From Pseudoruegeria sp. SK021 (GTDB taxonomy: Bacteria; Pseudomonadota; Alphaproteobacteria; Rhodobacterales; Rhodobacteraceae): 48,082 nt of DNA. Position numbers and translations under genes: made by a program. The notes under the pieces were generated by a model. It worked only from the letters and a program-made list of their open reading frames with translations, did not search any database and was not told the DNA's origin. Of the stretch, positions 29,285-38,279 are shown piece by piece (within the stretch, counting starts at the first letter, position 1; each line of letters opens with the position of its first letter). The stretch covers positions 1-48,082 of the forward strand of contig NZ_MTBG01000025.1 of assembly GCF_002119405.1 (NCBI RefSeq). The letters are read 5' to 3'.

Positions 29285-31164
29285 CCGCGCCCGGCGATTT
29301 TCTCGCCAATTTCATCCAGAACGGCCGGATCGTCGATCGTTGCGGGCATCTTCCACGGCTTTCCGTCCGCTATCGCGGCCATGGTCGCGCGCAGCACCTT
29401 GCCCGAGCGGGTCTTCGGCAACCGCTGGACCACAAGGCAATGCTTGAACGCCGCGACCGGCCCGATCTCCTGCCGCACCAGCGCAATGCATTCCGCTTCA
29501 ATCTCGGCCTCTGGGCGGGTTACTCCGAAATTCAGGCATAGCAGCCCAAGCGGACATTGGCCTTTCAGCCGGTCGCCAATGCCGATCACGGCACATTCCG
29601 CGACGTCGGGATGGCGGGTCAGCACCTCTTCCATCGCCCCCGTGGACAGGCGGTGGCCCGCGACATTGATCACGTCATCCGTGCGCGACATCACATAAAT
29701 ATAGCCATCCGCATCGATCTTTCCGGCGTCTCCGGTTTCATAATAGCCGGGGAAATGAGCGAGATAGCTTTTTTGGAACCGCGCGTCGGCATTCCATAGC
29801 CCCGGCAAGGTTCCCGGCGGCAGCGGCAGTTTGATCGCGATGGCGCCAAGTGTATCCGGCCCGACCGAGTGGCCGCCCTCGTCCAGAATCTCGACCCGGT
29901 ATCCCGGCATGGCCACGGTCGGAGAGCCCAATTTGACCGGCAGAGATTCAATGCCCAGGGGATTGGCCGCGATGGCATAGCCGGTTTCGGTCTGCCACCA
30001 ATGATCGATCACCGGCTTTTCAAGCTGCATCTGCGCCCATTGGATGGTGTCGGGATCGGCCCGTTCACCGGCCAGATACAGTGTGTCCATGCTGGACAGG
30101 TCGTATTTGCTGATCTCAAGCCCGGTGGGGTCCACGCGGCGGATTGCCCGAAGCGCGGTCGGGGCTGTGAACAAGGCTTTGACCTTGTGATCCTGAATGA
30201 CCCGCCAATATGCGCCCGCATCGGGGGTGCCCACGGGTTTGCCTTCAAACACCACCGTGGTGCAGCCTGCCAGCAGGGGGCCGTAACAGATATAGCTGTG
30301 GCCCACGACCCAGCCGACATCCGAGGCGGCCCAGAACACATCGCCCACCCCGGCCTGATAGATATTTTTCATGGTCCAAAGCAGCGATACCATATGGCCA
30401 CCGGTTGGCCGGATGACCCCCTTGGGCTGACCCGTCGTACCCGAGGTATAGAGGATATAGAGGGGATCGGTGGCCGCCACGGCGACGCATTCCGCCGGGG
30501 TCGCGCCTGCTTGAAACCCGAACCAGTCCAAATCCTGACCGTCGGTCAATTGGGCCGGGTGCTGCGGACGTTGCCAAATGACTGTAAATTCCGGTTTGTG
30601 GCGGGCTTGGGCGATGGCCCCGTCCAACAGCGGTTTGTAGGGGATGACCCGACCCGGCTCAATTCCGCAGGACGCGGTCAAAATGCATTTTGGCGTGGCG
30701 TCGTCGATGCGGACGGCCAATTCATGGGCCGCGAAGCCGCCGAACACCACCGAGTGAATAGCCCCAAGACGGGCGCAGGCCAGCATGGCGACCAGGGCTT
30801 CTGGCACCATGGGCATATAGATCAGCACCCGGTCGCCTTTGACGATGCCGCGATCCCGTAATGCCCCTGCCAAGGTGGCGACCCGGGTCAACAGGTCGGC
30901 ATAGGTGATCTTCTGGGTCGATCCGGTGATGGGGCTGTCATGAATGATCGCCAGTTGATCGCCGCGACCGGCTGTCACGTGCCGGTCAACTGCGTTCCAG
31001 CAGGTGTTGGCGGTGGCATCGGGATACCATCGATAAAGCGGCGCCGCGCTGTCATCCAGCGCCCGGGTGGGCGGAACGATCCAATCGACGGTCTCGGCTG
31101 CCGCAAGCCAGAAGGCCTCGGGATCGCGCATCGAGGCCGCATAGACCTGTGCATAATTGTTCAT
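29269..31164 (-). CDS. prpE: propionate/acetate-CoA ligase, PrpE type
   Basis: An AMP-forming acyl-CoA synthetase that activates propionate (and less well acetate) to the CoA thioester. It has 631 residues. An N-terminal ACAS cap, VVFGGFAAHELAVRIDDA, the AMP-binding loop YTSGTTGQPKG, HWWQTETGY, YYETGDAGKIDADGYIY and the catalytic lysine in PKTRSGKVLR follow in order. GGAGGACAGG precedes the ATG at 31164; a longer open frame upstream is not supported. The PrpE call over Acs rests on the general pattern (NNYAQVYAASMRDPEAFW start) and needs a tree to confirm. Confidence 0.9.
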   Translation of the reverse strand: MNNYAQVYAASMRDPEAFWLAAAETVDWIVPPTRALDDSAAPLYRWYPDATANTCWNAVDRHVTAGRGDQLAIIHDSPITGSTQKITYADLLTRVATLAGALRDRGIVKGDRVLIYMPMVPEALVAMLACARLGAIHSVVFGGFAAHELAVRIDDATPKCILTASCGIEPGRVIPYKPLLDGAIAQARHKPEFTVIWQRPQHPAQLTDGQDLDWFGFQAGATPAECVAVAATDPLYILYTSGTTGQPKGVIRPTGGHMVSLLWTMKNIYQAGVGDVFWAASDVGWVVGHSYICYGPLLAGCTTVVFEGKPVGTPDAGAYWRVIQDHKVKALFTAPTALRAIRRVDPTGLEISKYDLSSMDTLYLAGERADPDTIQWAQMQLEKPVIDHWWQTETGYAIAANPLGIESLPVKLGSPTVAMPGYRVEILDEGGHSVGPDTLGAIAIKLPLPPGTLPGLWNADARFQKSYLAHFPGYYETGDAGKIDADGYIYVMSRTDDVINVAGHRLSTGAMEEVLTRHPDVAECAVIGIGDRLKGQCPLGLLCLNFGVTRPEAEIEAECIALVRQEIGPVAAFKHCLVVQRLPKTRSGKVLRATMAAIADGKPWKMPATIDDPAVLDEIGEKIAGRGQPND

Positions 31165-31214
31165 CCTGTCCTCCCTCTTGCGGCCCCCATGGCCACTGGC
31201 GCCTGCGGATCGTC

Positions 31215-31436
31215 TCAGGTTTCCCGTTTTGATCCGAGGCCTTGGATCGTCAATGGCGGCGTGATCATGATCTGACGCATCGTGCACTGCAGGGACAGCA
31301 TCTGTGCGAGTGTCATGCAGGCCATCTGAGTGACGTGTTCGGTCGCCAGTTTCTGTATCATTGCCACATGCGTCGATTGCTCGGCCAGCAGGTCGCACAC
31401 GGTATTGGCGAGCGTATCGCTTGGTTTGTCTGTCAT
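31215..31436 (-). CDS. small protein of unknown function
   Basis: A 73-residue frame with ATG and GGGGAG about ten bases upstream. It is helical-looking and rich in Met, Thr and Gln (ATEHVTQMACMTLAQMLS), with three cysteines and no signal peptide or membrane segment. It lies between rsmD (170 bp upstream) and prpE (50 bp downstream), same strand. No family is recognised. The start signal and the ordinary codon look favour a real gene. Confidence 0.45.
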   Translation of the reverse strand: MTDKPSDTLANTVCDLLAEQSTHVAMIQKLATEHVTQMACMTLAQMLSLQCTMRQIMITPPLTIQGLGSKRET

Positions 31437-31581
31437 TTATGTCGTCTCCCCTTCGGCACCTCAGTATTGATGACCTGCACGTCCGTCTGGCGACAGACCG
31501 CGCCCCCACGAACCTGATCATCGTCGCCGTAGTGTGGGATCTCTGTCCACCGCAAGGCAACGCGAAACTCACGATTGGCAG

Positions 31582-31608
31582 AAAAATGACCGCACAGTTG
31601 GGCGGTCA
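31582..31608 (-). terminator. rho-independent terminator overlapping the rsmD stop
   Basis: A 7-bp stem TGACCGC/GCGGTCA (31587-31593 with 31602-31608) leads, on the minus strand, into five T (31586-31582). The first arm includes the rsmD TGA itself. Confidence 0.7.
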
Positions 31609-32178
31609 GGTCGCTTGCGATGGGCCTGCCAAAAAGGTGATATGCGTGTCGCCATAGCGTCGCCGGTCCAACACCTCTAGTCCGGGGGTGGCAGCCATGG
31701 GCGCGGCCTCCTCCCAGACGATCAGGGCCTCTGGCGCAATCCACCCCCCGGCTTGCGCCGCGGCCAGCGCGCGCTCGCCCAGTCCCAACCCATAAGGCGG
31801 GTCAAGAAAGATCAGCGTGGCGGGTGCGTCCGGGCAGGGGCCCAGCTTTGTGGCGTCGCGGCGCAACAGGCTGGCATCGGGGGCAGCACCGATCAGGCGG
31901 ATGTTCTCGGCAATCAAGCTCTGTGCCTTGCGCCCGCTATCGACCAGGCGGACCTGGGCCGCGCCGCGAGACAAAGCCTCAAGCCCTAGCGCGCCGGTGC
32001 CGGCAAACAGATCCAGCACGATTGCCCCGGTCAGCGGGTCGCCAAAGCTGCCGCCGGCCAACACGTTGAACAGGCTTTCCCGCACCCGGTCGGTGGTCGG
32101 GCGAAGATGTGCCGCCGCGTCGCCCTTGCCGACAGCGGCCAGTGCCCGCCCGCGAAACCGGCCTGCGATGATCCGCAC
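31606..32178 (-). CDS. rsmD: 16S rRNA (guanine966-N2)-methyltransferase
   Basis: Methylates G966 of 16S rRNA in the small-subunit P-site region. It has 190 residues. N-terminal MRIIAGRFRGRAL and RPTTDRVRESLFNVL, the SAM motif VLDLFAGTGALGLEALSRGA and the catalytic DPPYG (motif IV) are all typical. The start is GTG, four bases after the preceding oxidoreductase stop, with AGGG upstream. Its terminator overlaps its stop codon. Confidence 0.95.
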   Translation of the reverse strand: MRIIAGRFRGRALAAVGKGDAAAHLRPTTDRVRESLFNVLAGGSFGDPLTGAIVLDLFAGTGALGLEALSRGAAQVRLVDSGRKAQSLIAENIRLIGAAPDASLLRRDATKLGPCPDAPATLIFLDPPYGLGLGERALAAAQAGGWIAPEALIVWEEAAPMAATPGLEVLDRRRYGDTHITFLAGPSQAT

Positions 32179-32182
32179 CGCC

Positions 32183-33397
32183 CTAACCCAACAGTGCCTT
32201 GAGCGCCGTTTTGGGATCGGCGATCAAGGATGGGTCGGGTGAGGTGCCTGCGGCCAGCAACCGCTTGGCAACCATGAAGGCACGCGGGTCGGACATGGCA
32301 TCAACGGCCAGCAGGGTGGGACCGCAGTAATACCAGTGCGATACCGCGCCGGGCGCCTCGCCTTGGCGCACGATCACCCGGTCGTAACCGGTGTTCAGAC
32401 CGGCGATCTGAAGTTTGATGTCGTACTGATCTGACCAGAACCACGGCTGCGGCAGATAGGGGGCCGCTGCGCCCAGCATGTTTGCAGCCACGGCTTCGGC
32501 CTGATCAATGGCGTTCTGCACACTTTCAAGCCGCATACGTTGGTCCCGATACGGAAATGCCGTGCAGTCCCCAGCCGCCCAAACTAACGGGTCAGAGGTC
32601 CGCCCGAAGGCATCGACCAGAATGCCGTTATCCATGGCGAGCCCGGCCTGCGCGGCCAGTTCCGTTGCAGGGGTGATCCCGACCCCGACGATCACCATAT
32701 CCACCGGCAGAAATGTCCCATCGGTCAGGTCTGCGCCGCTCACCGCGCCGCTGTCGGTTCCCGTCAGGCGGTGCAGTCCGATGCCCTCGCGCAGGTCAAC
32801 GCCATGGGACCGGTGCAGCGTGCGGAAGTAATCGGAGGTTTCCGGGGCGGCCACCCGTTGCAGGATGCGGTCGGCCATTTCCACCAGCGTCACCTCGGCG
32901 CCGCATTTGCGCGCGACGGCGGCAGCTTCCAGCCCGATATAGCCCCCGCCGACGATCAACACCCGGGCCCCCGATGTCAACTGCGGGCCCATGCGATCCA
33001 CGTCGGCAAGCGTCCGCACGGTGTGGACCCCGTCCAAATTCCCGCCAATCGCAGCAGGCAAGCGGCGCGGCGACGAACCGGTGGTCAAGGCAAGCTGATC
33101 ATAGGACAGGGTTTCGGACCCAAGCGTGACCGTCTGCGCCACCGGATCGATGGCCTGCACGGTTTCGCCAAGGCGCAGATCAATCGCTTGGTCGGCGTAA
33201 AACTGTTTCGGGCGCAGGTAGAGCCGCTCGCGCGTCATTTCGCCCAGCAGATAGGCCTTGGACAGGGGCGGGCGCTGATAGGGCGGGATCGGTTCCTCGC
33301 CAATCAGGGTCACGGGGCCGTCATGGCCAAGCGCACGCAGCTTGGCCACCAGAGAGGCGCCTGCCTGACCCGCACCGATCACAATAATTTTGCTCAT
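32183..33397 (-). CDS. FAD-dependent NAD(P)H oxidoreductase, ferredoxin-reductase type
   Basis: A 404-residue flavoprotein of the pyridine nucleotide-disulfide fold without a redox cysteine pair, as in putidaredoxin/rhodocoxin reductases. FAD loop GAGQAG (8-13), RPPLSKAYL (43-51), the NAD(P)H loop VGGGYIGLEAA, and VWAAGDCTAFPYRD for FAD; a C-terminal reductase domain begins at PWFWSDQYDIKLQIAGL. Such enzymes pass electrons from NAD(P)H to a [2Fe-2S] ferredoxin serving a P450 or dioxygenase. No such partner is in the window. It is followed after four bases by rsmD and is divergent from the peroxiredoxin. Confidence 0.88.
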   Translation of the reverse strand: MSKIIVIGAGQAGASLVAKLRALGHDGPVTLIGEEPIPPYQRPPLSKAYLLGEMTRERLYLRPKQFYADQAIDLRLGETVQAIDPVAQTVTLGSETLSYDQLALTTGSSPRRLPAAIGGNLDGVHTVRTLADVDRMGPQLTSGARVLIVGGGYIGLEAAAVARKCGAEVTLVEMADRILQRVAAPETSDYFRTLHRSHGVDLREGIGLHRLTGTDSGAVSGADLTDGTFLPVDMVIVGVGITPATELAAQAGLAMDNGILVDAFGRTSDPLVWAAGDCTAFPYRDQRMRLESVQNAIDQAEAVAANMLGAAAPYLPQPWFWSDQYDIKLQIAGLNTGYDRVIVRQGEAPGAVSHWYYCGPTLLAVDAMSDPRAFMVAKRLLAAGTSPDPSLIADPKTALKALLG

Positions 33398-33477
33398 CCG
33401 GGCATCCCGCCTTTTGCCTACTTCGCTCTGGTCCTATATCGCGAAGCGGAACGAGGCAAACCGGAAGGACTTTCTTA

Positions 33478-33966
33478 ATGACCCTGGATGTTGGAACCAA
33501 ACTGCCAGCGGCGACGCTGCATCGCAAAGGCCCAGACGGGCTTGAAGCCATCGCGTTGGCCGATCGTCTGGCGGGGCGCAAAGCGGTGATCTTTGCTGTG
33601 CCGGGGGCGTTCACTCCGACTTGCGATTCCGCGCATATGCCCAGCTTTGTCCGGACGATCGATGCGTTCCGCGCCAAGGGCGTGGACGAGATTATCTGCA
33701 TTTCGGTCAATGATATTCACGTCATGGACCTTTGGGGACAGACGACCGGCGCGACCGATGCCGGGATCACCCTTTTGGCTGACGGCGATTCGACGTTTAC
33801 CAAGGCGATCGGGATGGCGTTTTCTGCCCCGGAAGCCGGTCTGATCGATCGGTCCAAGCGCTATGCCATGATTGTCGACGATGGCGTGGTGACGGCGTTC
33901 AACATCGAAGCCAGCCCGGGCGTCTGTGATGTGTCCGCCGGTGAAGCCCTGCTGGAATTGCTCTGA
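33478..33966 (+). CDS. Prx5-type peroxiredoxin
   Basis: A 162-residue thiol peroxidase that reduces H2O2 and organic peroxides. The peroxidatic cysteine is C49 in PGAFTPTCDSAHMPSF, the Prx5 signature. A second cysteine, C150 (PGVCDVS), is near the C-terminus and might act as a resolving thiol. The chain has no fused glutaredoxin domain. The ATG follows GGAAGGAC. It is divergent from the FAD reductase; electrons may come from glutathione/glutaredoxin or thioredoxin (TrxB is in the window). Confidence 0.92.
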   Translation: MTLDVGTKLPAATLHRKGPDGLEAIALADRLAGRKAVIFAVPGAFTPTCDSAHMPSFVRTIDAFRAKGVDEIICISVNDIHVMDLWGQTTGATDAGITLLADGDSTFTKAIGMAFSAPEAGLIDRSKRYAMIVDDGVVTAFNIEASPGVCDVSAGEALLELL

Positions 33967-33977
33967 ACCACTGCCTT

Positions 33978-34009
33978 GAGGCGCGCCCGGCGAACGGGCG
34001 CGCCTCATT
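33978..34009. terminator. 12-bp hairpin between convergent genes
   Basis: GAGGCGCGCCCG (33978-33989) and CGGGCGCGCCTC (33995-34006) form a perfect stem with a 5-base loop just past the peroxiredoxin stop and facing the pterin dehydratase end. Only ATT follows, so termination would rest mostly on the very stable stem; it may serve both strands. Confidence 0.6.
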
Positions 34010-34014
34010 CCGCG

Positions 34015-34296
34015 CTAAAGCGCGTCCATTAAAGCGGCCAGCGTAACATCTCGGTCACTAATCCCGCCGACATCATGGCTGGTCAATGTCACGGTCACTG
34101 TCTTGTAAACATTGCTCCATTCCGGGTGGTGGTTCATCTTTTCGGCACTGATCGCGGCGCGTGTCATCCAACCGAACGCATCGACGAAGTTTCGGAATGT
34201 GAAGGTTTTTGTGATGGCGTCCCGGTCGTCAGCTATGACCCAGCCGGTGGCAAAGGCGGGCTCAAGTAGGCTTCGGTCGCGCAGTTTCTCGGGCAT
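34015..34296 (-). CDS. phhB: 4a-hydroxytetrahydrobiopterin dehydratase
   Basis: Pterin-4a-carbinolamine dehydratase that regenerates the pterin cofactor of aromatic hydroxylases, or acts in moco-related or other pterin metabolism. It has 93 residues. The active-site motif is EKMNHHPEW (52-60) with H56, H57 and P58, and [13 protein letters not shown] precedes it. The ATG at 34296 has AAAGGAG eight bases upstream, deciding against the longer frame. No phenylalanine hydroxylase is adjacent. Confidence 0.93.
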   Translation of the reverse strand: MPEKLRDRSLLEPAFATGWVIADDRDAITKTFTFRNFVDAFGWMTRAAISAEKMNHHPEWSNVYKTVTVTLTSHDVGGISDRDVTLAALMDAL

Positions 34297-34309
34297 ATGC
34301 GGTACTCCT

Positions 34310-35500
34310 TTATGTGGGATCGGTGTCCGGATCGCAGCGTCGGAACGGACCATAAGCGGTCAGAATGTCTATTTCTTCGCCCACAGCGGCGGTTTCAGCG
34401 TCGAGATACCGGGCGACGGCATTTGCAAACCCCGCGTCCCGGATCCAATGCAGCGAATGGGTGGGCACCGGCAGATAGCCGCGTGCCAACTTGTGCGCCC
34501 CTTGTGCCCCCGCTTCAACCCGGGTCAGGTGATGGGCGATGGCATAGTCGATGGCTTGATAATAGCAGAGTTCGAAATGCAGACAGGCATGGTCTTCAAC
34601 GGCCCCCCAATAGCGTCCGTAAAGCGTGGCCAGACCGATGAAATTCAATGCGCCAGCTATGGGACGCCCATCTCGATAGGCCAGAACCAGCAGCAGGTCG
34701 TCGCGCAAAGTGTGATGCGCAATGTCAAAGAAGGCGCGAGTGAGATAGGGGGTGCCCCATTTCCGTGCACCCGTATCTTGGTAAAACTCCCAGAACGCCT
34801 CCCAATGGCCCGGTTCGATCTGATCGCCTGTCAGCACCCGGATGTCGCCGCCAAAAGCTTGGGCGGTGGCGCGTTCCTTGCGGATGTTCTTGCGTTTGCG
34901 GGCCGAAAGGCTGGCCAGAAAGGCATCGAAATCGGCATAGGCATGGTTCTGCCAGTGGAATTGCTGGCTGATCCGGGGCAGCAAGCCGAGGGCGGCCCCG
35001 CTTTCGGCCTCGGCCTCAGTGCAAAATGTCACGTGAAGCGATGACAGGCCATTCGCGGATGCCAACTGAACGGCCCCTTGCACCAACGCGGCCGTGCCGG
35101 TCTCTTCAAAGCCTTCCCGGGTCAGAAACCGTCGGCCGGTTGCCGGGGTAAAGGGCACCGCGATCTGTAGCTTTGGGTAATAATTGCCGCCTGCGTTGTC
35201 ATAGGCTTGGGCCCAATTGTGGTCGAAGATGTATTCACCCTGACTGTGGCTTTTGGCGTAAAGTGAGGCGACAGCGATGATGGACCCATCCATCTGCGCC
35301 ACCAGATAGCGGGGGGCCCAGCCGGTGCCGGGACCAACCGAACCGCTATCTTCTAGGGCTTTCAGGAATCGATAGGTGGTAAAGGGGTCAATCGGTCGAC
35401 CGCCATTGACGGTTTCGGGGCATGCGCAGGCGGTCCAGTCGGCTTCCGGTATCGCGGTGAGGGATCGATGAATGGAGATTTCGATTTCAGACTCTGGCAT
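34310..35500 (-). CDS. FemAB-like / DUF482 acyltransferase-fold protein
   Basis: A 396-residue protein of the COG3146 family (often named peptidogalycan biosynthesis protein), a double GNAT-like fold related to FemAB. Typical segments are [68 protein letters not shown] [15 protein letters not shown] and [15 protein letters not shown]. The ATG at 35500 was chosen over a TTG three codons earlier. It lies 14 bp upstream of phhB. The substrate is unknown; a peptidoglycan role is suggested only by the fold. Confidence 0.83.
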   Translation of the reverse strand: MPESEIEISIHRSLTAIPEADWTACACPETVNGGRPIDPFTTYRFLKALEDSGSVGPGTGWAPRYLVAQMDGSIIAVASLYAKSHSQGEYIFDHNWAQAYDNAGGNYYPKLQIAVPFTPATGRRFLTREGFEETGTAALVQGAVQLASANGLSSLHVTFCTEAEAESGAALGLLPRISQQFHWQNHAYADFDAFLASLSARKRKNIRKERATAQAFGGDIRVLTGDQIEPGHWEAFWEFYQDTGARKWGTPYLTRAFFDIAHHTLRDDLLLVLAYRDGRPIAGALNFIGLATLYGRYWGAVEDHACLHFELCYYQAIDYAIAHHLTRVEAGAQGAHKLARGYLPVPTHSLHWIRDAGFANAVARYLDAETAAVGEEIDILTAYGPFRRCDPDTDPT

Positions 35501-35530
35501 CAGCACCAATCCCCGTACACATACTCACGA

Positions 35531-36349
35531 TTAGGTGGGGCTCTTCTTGATAGGGTCAAGGTTCGGACGCGGTGCCGGGTAGCCTTCGAAGGTGATGTTG
35601 TCGGCCAAACGGCGGGCCGCGGCTTCGGCCTCGCGGCTTCGGATGGTCCAGCAAAGGACGGGCATCCCTTGCGTGCGGAGCGCTTGAACCCGCGGTCGGG
35701 CTAGGTCGGCGGCAGAGTGGCTGATAAACGTGGCGCCGCTGGGGGCCAACCCGGCCATGTCACGCAGAGCAGCCCAGTCTGCCGGACTGTGATCTGCGGG
35801 CCGTTGCTCTGGACGATAGCTGTCTGTGGTCAACCCGCGCGCACGATCCGGAAGAAGTTGCGCCAACAGGATTACGATGTCGGGGTTGAATGACATAACC
35901 GCTGCCGGCCCGTCGTAACCAGCCAGATCTTGAGCCACGGCTTGCGCCAAGGCAAGATTGTCAGACGGCCCGCCATGGCCACCATCGGCGGTTTGGTCTT
36001 TCAGCTCGATCAGGATTGGCGTGCGCCCGGCGACCAACTGCAAGATGTCGGTCAGGGCCGGGATCGGCTCATTACTTTGGGTCAGAGTGATGCGATTGAG
36101 CGCGTCTTTGCTGCGATCCCGGACCGGACCAGTGGCTGTCGTCATCCGGTTGAGATCCGCATCATGAAAGACCATAGCGCCCCCGTCGGACGAGAGCTGG
36201 ACATCCAATTCAATCCCATATCCGGCCCGCACAGCCGCGGTCATCGCCGCGGCTGAATTTTCAGGACGCGCCGCTGCGGCATCGTGATAGCCGCGATGGG
36301 CAAGGGGCCGGGCCAGAAAAATCTGATCCAAAGCGGGGGATTGGATCAT
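35531..36349 (-). CDS. glycerophosphodiester phosphodiesterase
   Basis: Cuts glycerophosphodiesters from phospholipid turnover to glycerol 3-phosphate and an alcohol. It has 272 residues and a TIM-barrel GDPD pattern: H18-R19 (AHRGYHD), E30-N31 (RPENS), E47 and D49 (GIELDVQ), H62 (VFHDADLNR), then LIELKDQ and a C-terminal CWTIRSREAE. No signal peptide, so cytoplasmic. The ATG overlaps the RidA-family stop (ATGA), so the two are co-translated. Confidence 0.92.
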   Translation of the reverse strand: MIQSPALDQIFLARPLAHRGYHDAAAARPENSAAAMTAAVRAGYGIELDVQLSSDGGAMVFHDADLNRMTTATGPVRDRSKDALNRITLTQSNEPIPALTDILQLVAGRTPILIELKDQTADGGHGGPSDNLALAQAVAQDLAGYDGPAAVMSFNPDIVILLAQLLPDRARGLTTDSYRPEQRPADHSPADWAALRDMAGLAPSGATFISHSAADLARPRVQALRTQGMPVLCWTIRSREAEAAARRLADNITFEGYPAPRPNLDPIKKSPT

Positions 36350-36810
36350 TTGATTTGGAAGATCCCGTCGATTTCGACTGCGACGCCGAAGGGCAGCGAC
36401 GGCACGCTGACCGCTGACCGGGCGTGCCGCCCAGCATCGCCCAGAACCTCGACCAGCAGATCTGAGGCGCCGTTGATGACCTTGGGTTGATCGGTGAAGT
36501 CAGGGGTCGAATTGACAAAGCCGCCAAGCTTGACCACCCGCACAAGCCGATCCAGATCGCCGCCGCAGGCTTCGCGCAGCTGGGCCAGCAAGCTCAGGGC
36601 GCAATATTTAGCGGCCTCAGCACCGGCGGCCACATCCAAAGTGTCGCCCAATTTCCCCAGAATCAGCCCGTCGGCAGAAGCCGGGATCTGACCGGAAATG
36701 TGGACCAGATCGCCGGCGACCACGAATGGTACGTAGTTTGCCGCTGGGGCCGGGGCCGCGGGCAAGCTTAGGCCAAGGGCGGCAAGGCGGTCTGTGATCT
36801 GGTGCGACAT
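36346..36810 (-). CDS. RidA/YjgF-family protein lacking the catalytic arginine
   Basis: A 154-residue chorismate-mutase-fold protein of the Rid family. HISGQIPAS (about 38-46) and the C-terminal VAVEIDGIF match the family, but the arginine that in RidA (ARLP) holds the imine carboxylate is replaced: here the segment is VPSLPFG. It is therefore unlikely to be an enamine/imine deaminase and belongs with the arginine-less Rid subgroups of unknown function. The ATG at 36810 has GGAG ten bases upstream. It overlaps the GDPD gene. Confidence 0.85.
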   Translation of the reverse strand: MSHQITDRLAALGLSLPAAPAPAANYVPFVVAGDLVHISGQIPASADGLILGKLGDTLDVAAGAEAAKYCALSLLAQLREACGGDLDRLVRVVKLGGFVNSTPDFTDQPKVINGASDLLVEVLGDAGRHARSAVSVPSLPFGVAVEIDGIFQIK

Positions 36811-36914
36811 TTGATAAAGACTCCGTTCGGGTTTCGCGCCCAGCCTACCTGTCGGGCAAAGGCGCGAGAAGGGCAAAAGAGGGCGGCAGGTCGCCGCTTC
36901 CCGCCGTACCGGCC

Positions 36915-38279
36915 CTAACTTTCGCGAAATGCCTTTACAAAATAATCACTCAGAGGCTTCAGAAGATAGGCCATGGGGGATCGATCCGTAGTCCGAATAT
37001 ACGCTTCGACCGGCATGCCGGGCAACAGCGTGACCCCATCGGGCAGTTTTTCGAATTCACCCTCTTTCAGGACGATTTCCGCCCGGTAGAAGCTTGTCCC
37101 GCGGTTTTCGTCACTGAACGCATCGGCCGAGACCTTGGAGACCACGCCTTCCAATTCCGGGGTGGTTCGCGCGTCGAGGGCAGAAAACCGCATCATCACC
37201 TTCTGGCCGGGATAGACCTCGTCGATATGGATCGGTTCGATTTGGGTGGCGATGACCAGCGGCCGGTTTTGTGGGATCAGGTAAAGCACGGGATCGGCCG
37301 CACGAATGACGGAGCGGGGGGCAAAGACCTGCAAGCCGTAGACAATGCCTGACACCGGCGCCCGGATGTCCAGTCGCGCGATCTTTTCCTTCAACGCTTT
37401 GCGTTGTTCAACCAACTCATACTCGCGGTACTGAATGTCCCGCAATTGCGTGATGGCGTCTTCTTGGCGGCTGGTTTCCAGCTTGATAATTTCGATTTCC
37501 AGTTCCGTGATCCGGCCTTCGCCTTCCGCCTCCGAGGCTTTCAATTCGCCCAGCGTGCCACTCAGGCTGGCCTCTTCGCGTTGTAGCGCGAGCACTTGCG
37601 CCTTGGGGACGAGACCATTGCCCATCAAGATCTGCTTGTCGGCCAATTCTTCCCGAATGAGGGTCAACTGAATATCTTGCGAAGACTGCTGGGCGCGGAT
37701 GCCGTCGATTTGGTTTTCGATCTGCCCGCGCCGTTTTGCCAATTGCTCAATCTCGCGGTCCAGCGAATTTTTGCGAGCCTCGAACAGCCGTTGCTGTCCC
37801 TGCACCAGCTTCGCCACTGACGGTTGCTGATCTGCGATGGTCAGCAATTCGGCGTCGAACGCGATGGTCTCGGCATCATCCCGTTCGGCCTCTAGACGGC
37901 CGATCCGGGCCATGAGTTCATAAAGCTGCCCTTCGATGATCGACAGATCTGAGCGCATTACGGAGCCGTCCAACTGGATCAGGATGGCGCCGGTTTCGAC
38001 GACATCGCCTTCGTCAACAAGGATCGTGGCAACAATGCCGCCATCCAAGTGCTGAACGACTTGTCTGTTCTGATCGACCTCGATCTGACCGCTGGACACG
38101 ATGGCGCCGGACAGTTGTGAAAATATTGCCCAGCCGCCGAAGCCGCCAACCAAAAGGACCAATGCCAAGACCCCGATGGTCAGAGGCTTTCGTGCGGACC
38201 AAACGTCTGACCCGGTCGGTTCGGGCGCGGACGGCACAGCCGCCATTATCTTGGTGCCGGAGGATGCGGGCGGTTTCAT
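36915..38279 (-). CDS. type I secretion periplasmic adaptor (HlyD/PrtE family)
   Basis: A 454-residue membrane-fusion protein linking an ABC exporter to a TolC-like channel. A cytoplasmic N-terminus, one membrane helix (about 34-55, [20 protein letters not shown]), lipoyl half [20 protein letters not shown], a long alpha-helical coiled-coil hairpin (about 110-300), second lipoyl half with [15 protein letters not shown], and a beta-barrel C-terminus ([19 protein letters not shown]) are present. The ATG overlaps the exporter stop (ATGA). No outer-membrane channel or cargo gene is adjacent. Confidence 0.93.
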   Translation of the reverse strand: MKPPASSGTKIMAAVPSAPEPTGSDVWSARKPLTIGVLALVLLVGGFGGWAIFSQLSGAIVSSGQIEVDQNRQVVQHLDGGIVATILVDEGDVVETGAILIQLDGSVMRSDLSIIEGQLYELMARIGRLEAERDDAETIAFDAELLTIADQQPSVAKLVQGQQRLFEARKNSLDREIEQLAKRRGQIENQIDGIRAQQSSQDIQLTLIREELADKQILMGNGLVPKAQVLALQREEASLSGTLGELKASEAEGEGRITELEIEIIKLETSRQEDAITQLRDIQYREYELVEQRKALKEKIARLDIRAPVSGIVYGLQVFAPRSVIRAADPVLYLIPQNRPLVIATQIEPIHIDEVYPGQKVMMRFSALDARTTPELEGVVSKVSADAFSDENRGTSFYRAEIVLKEGEFEKLPDGVTLLPGMPVEAYIRTTDRSPMAYLLKPLSDYFVKAFRES

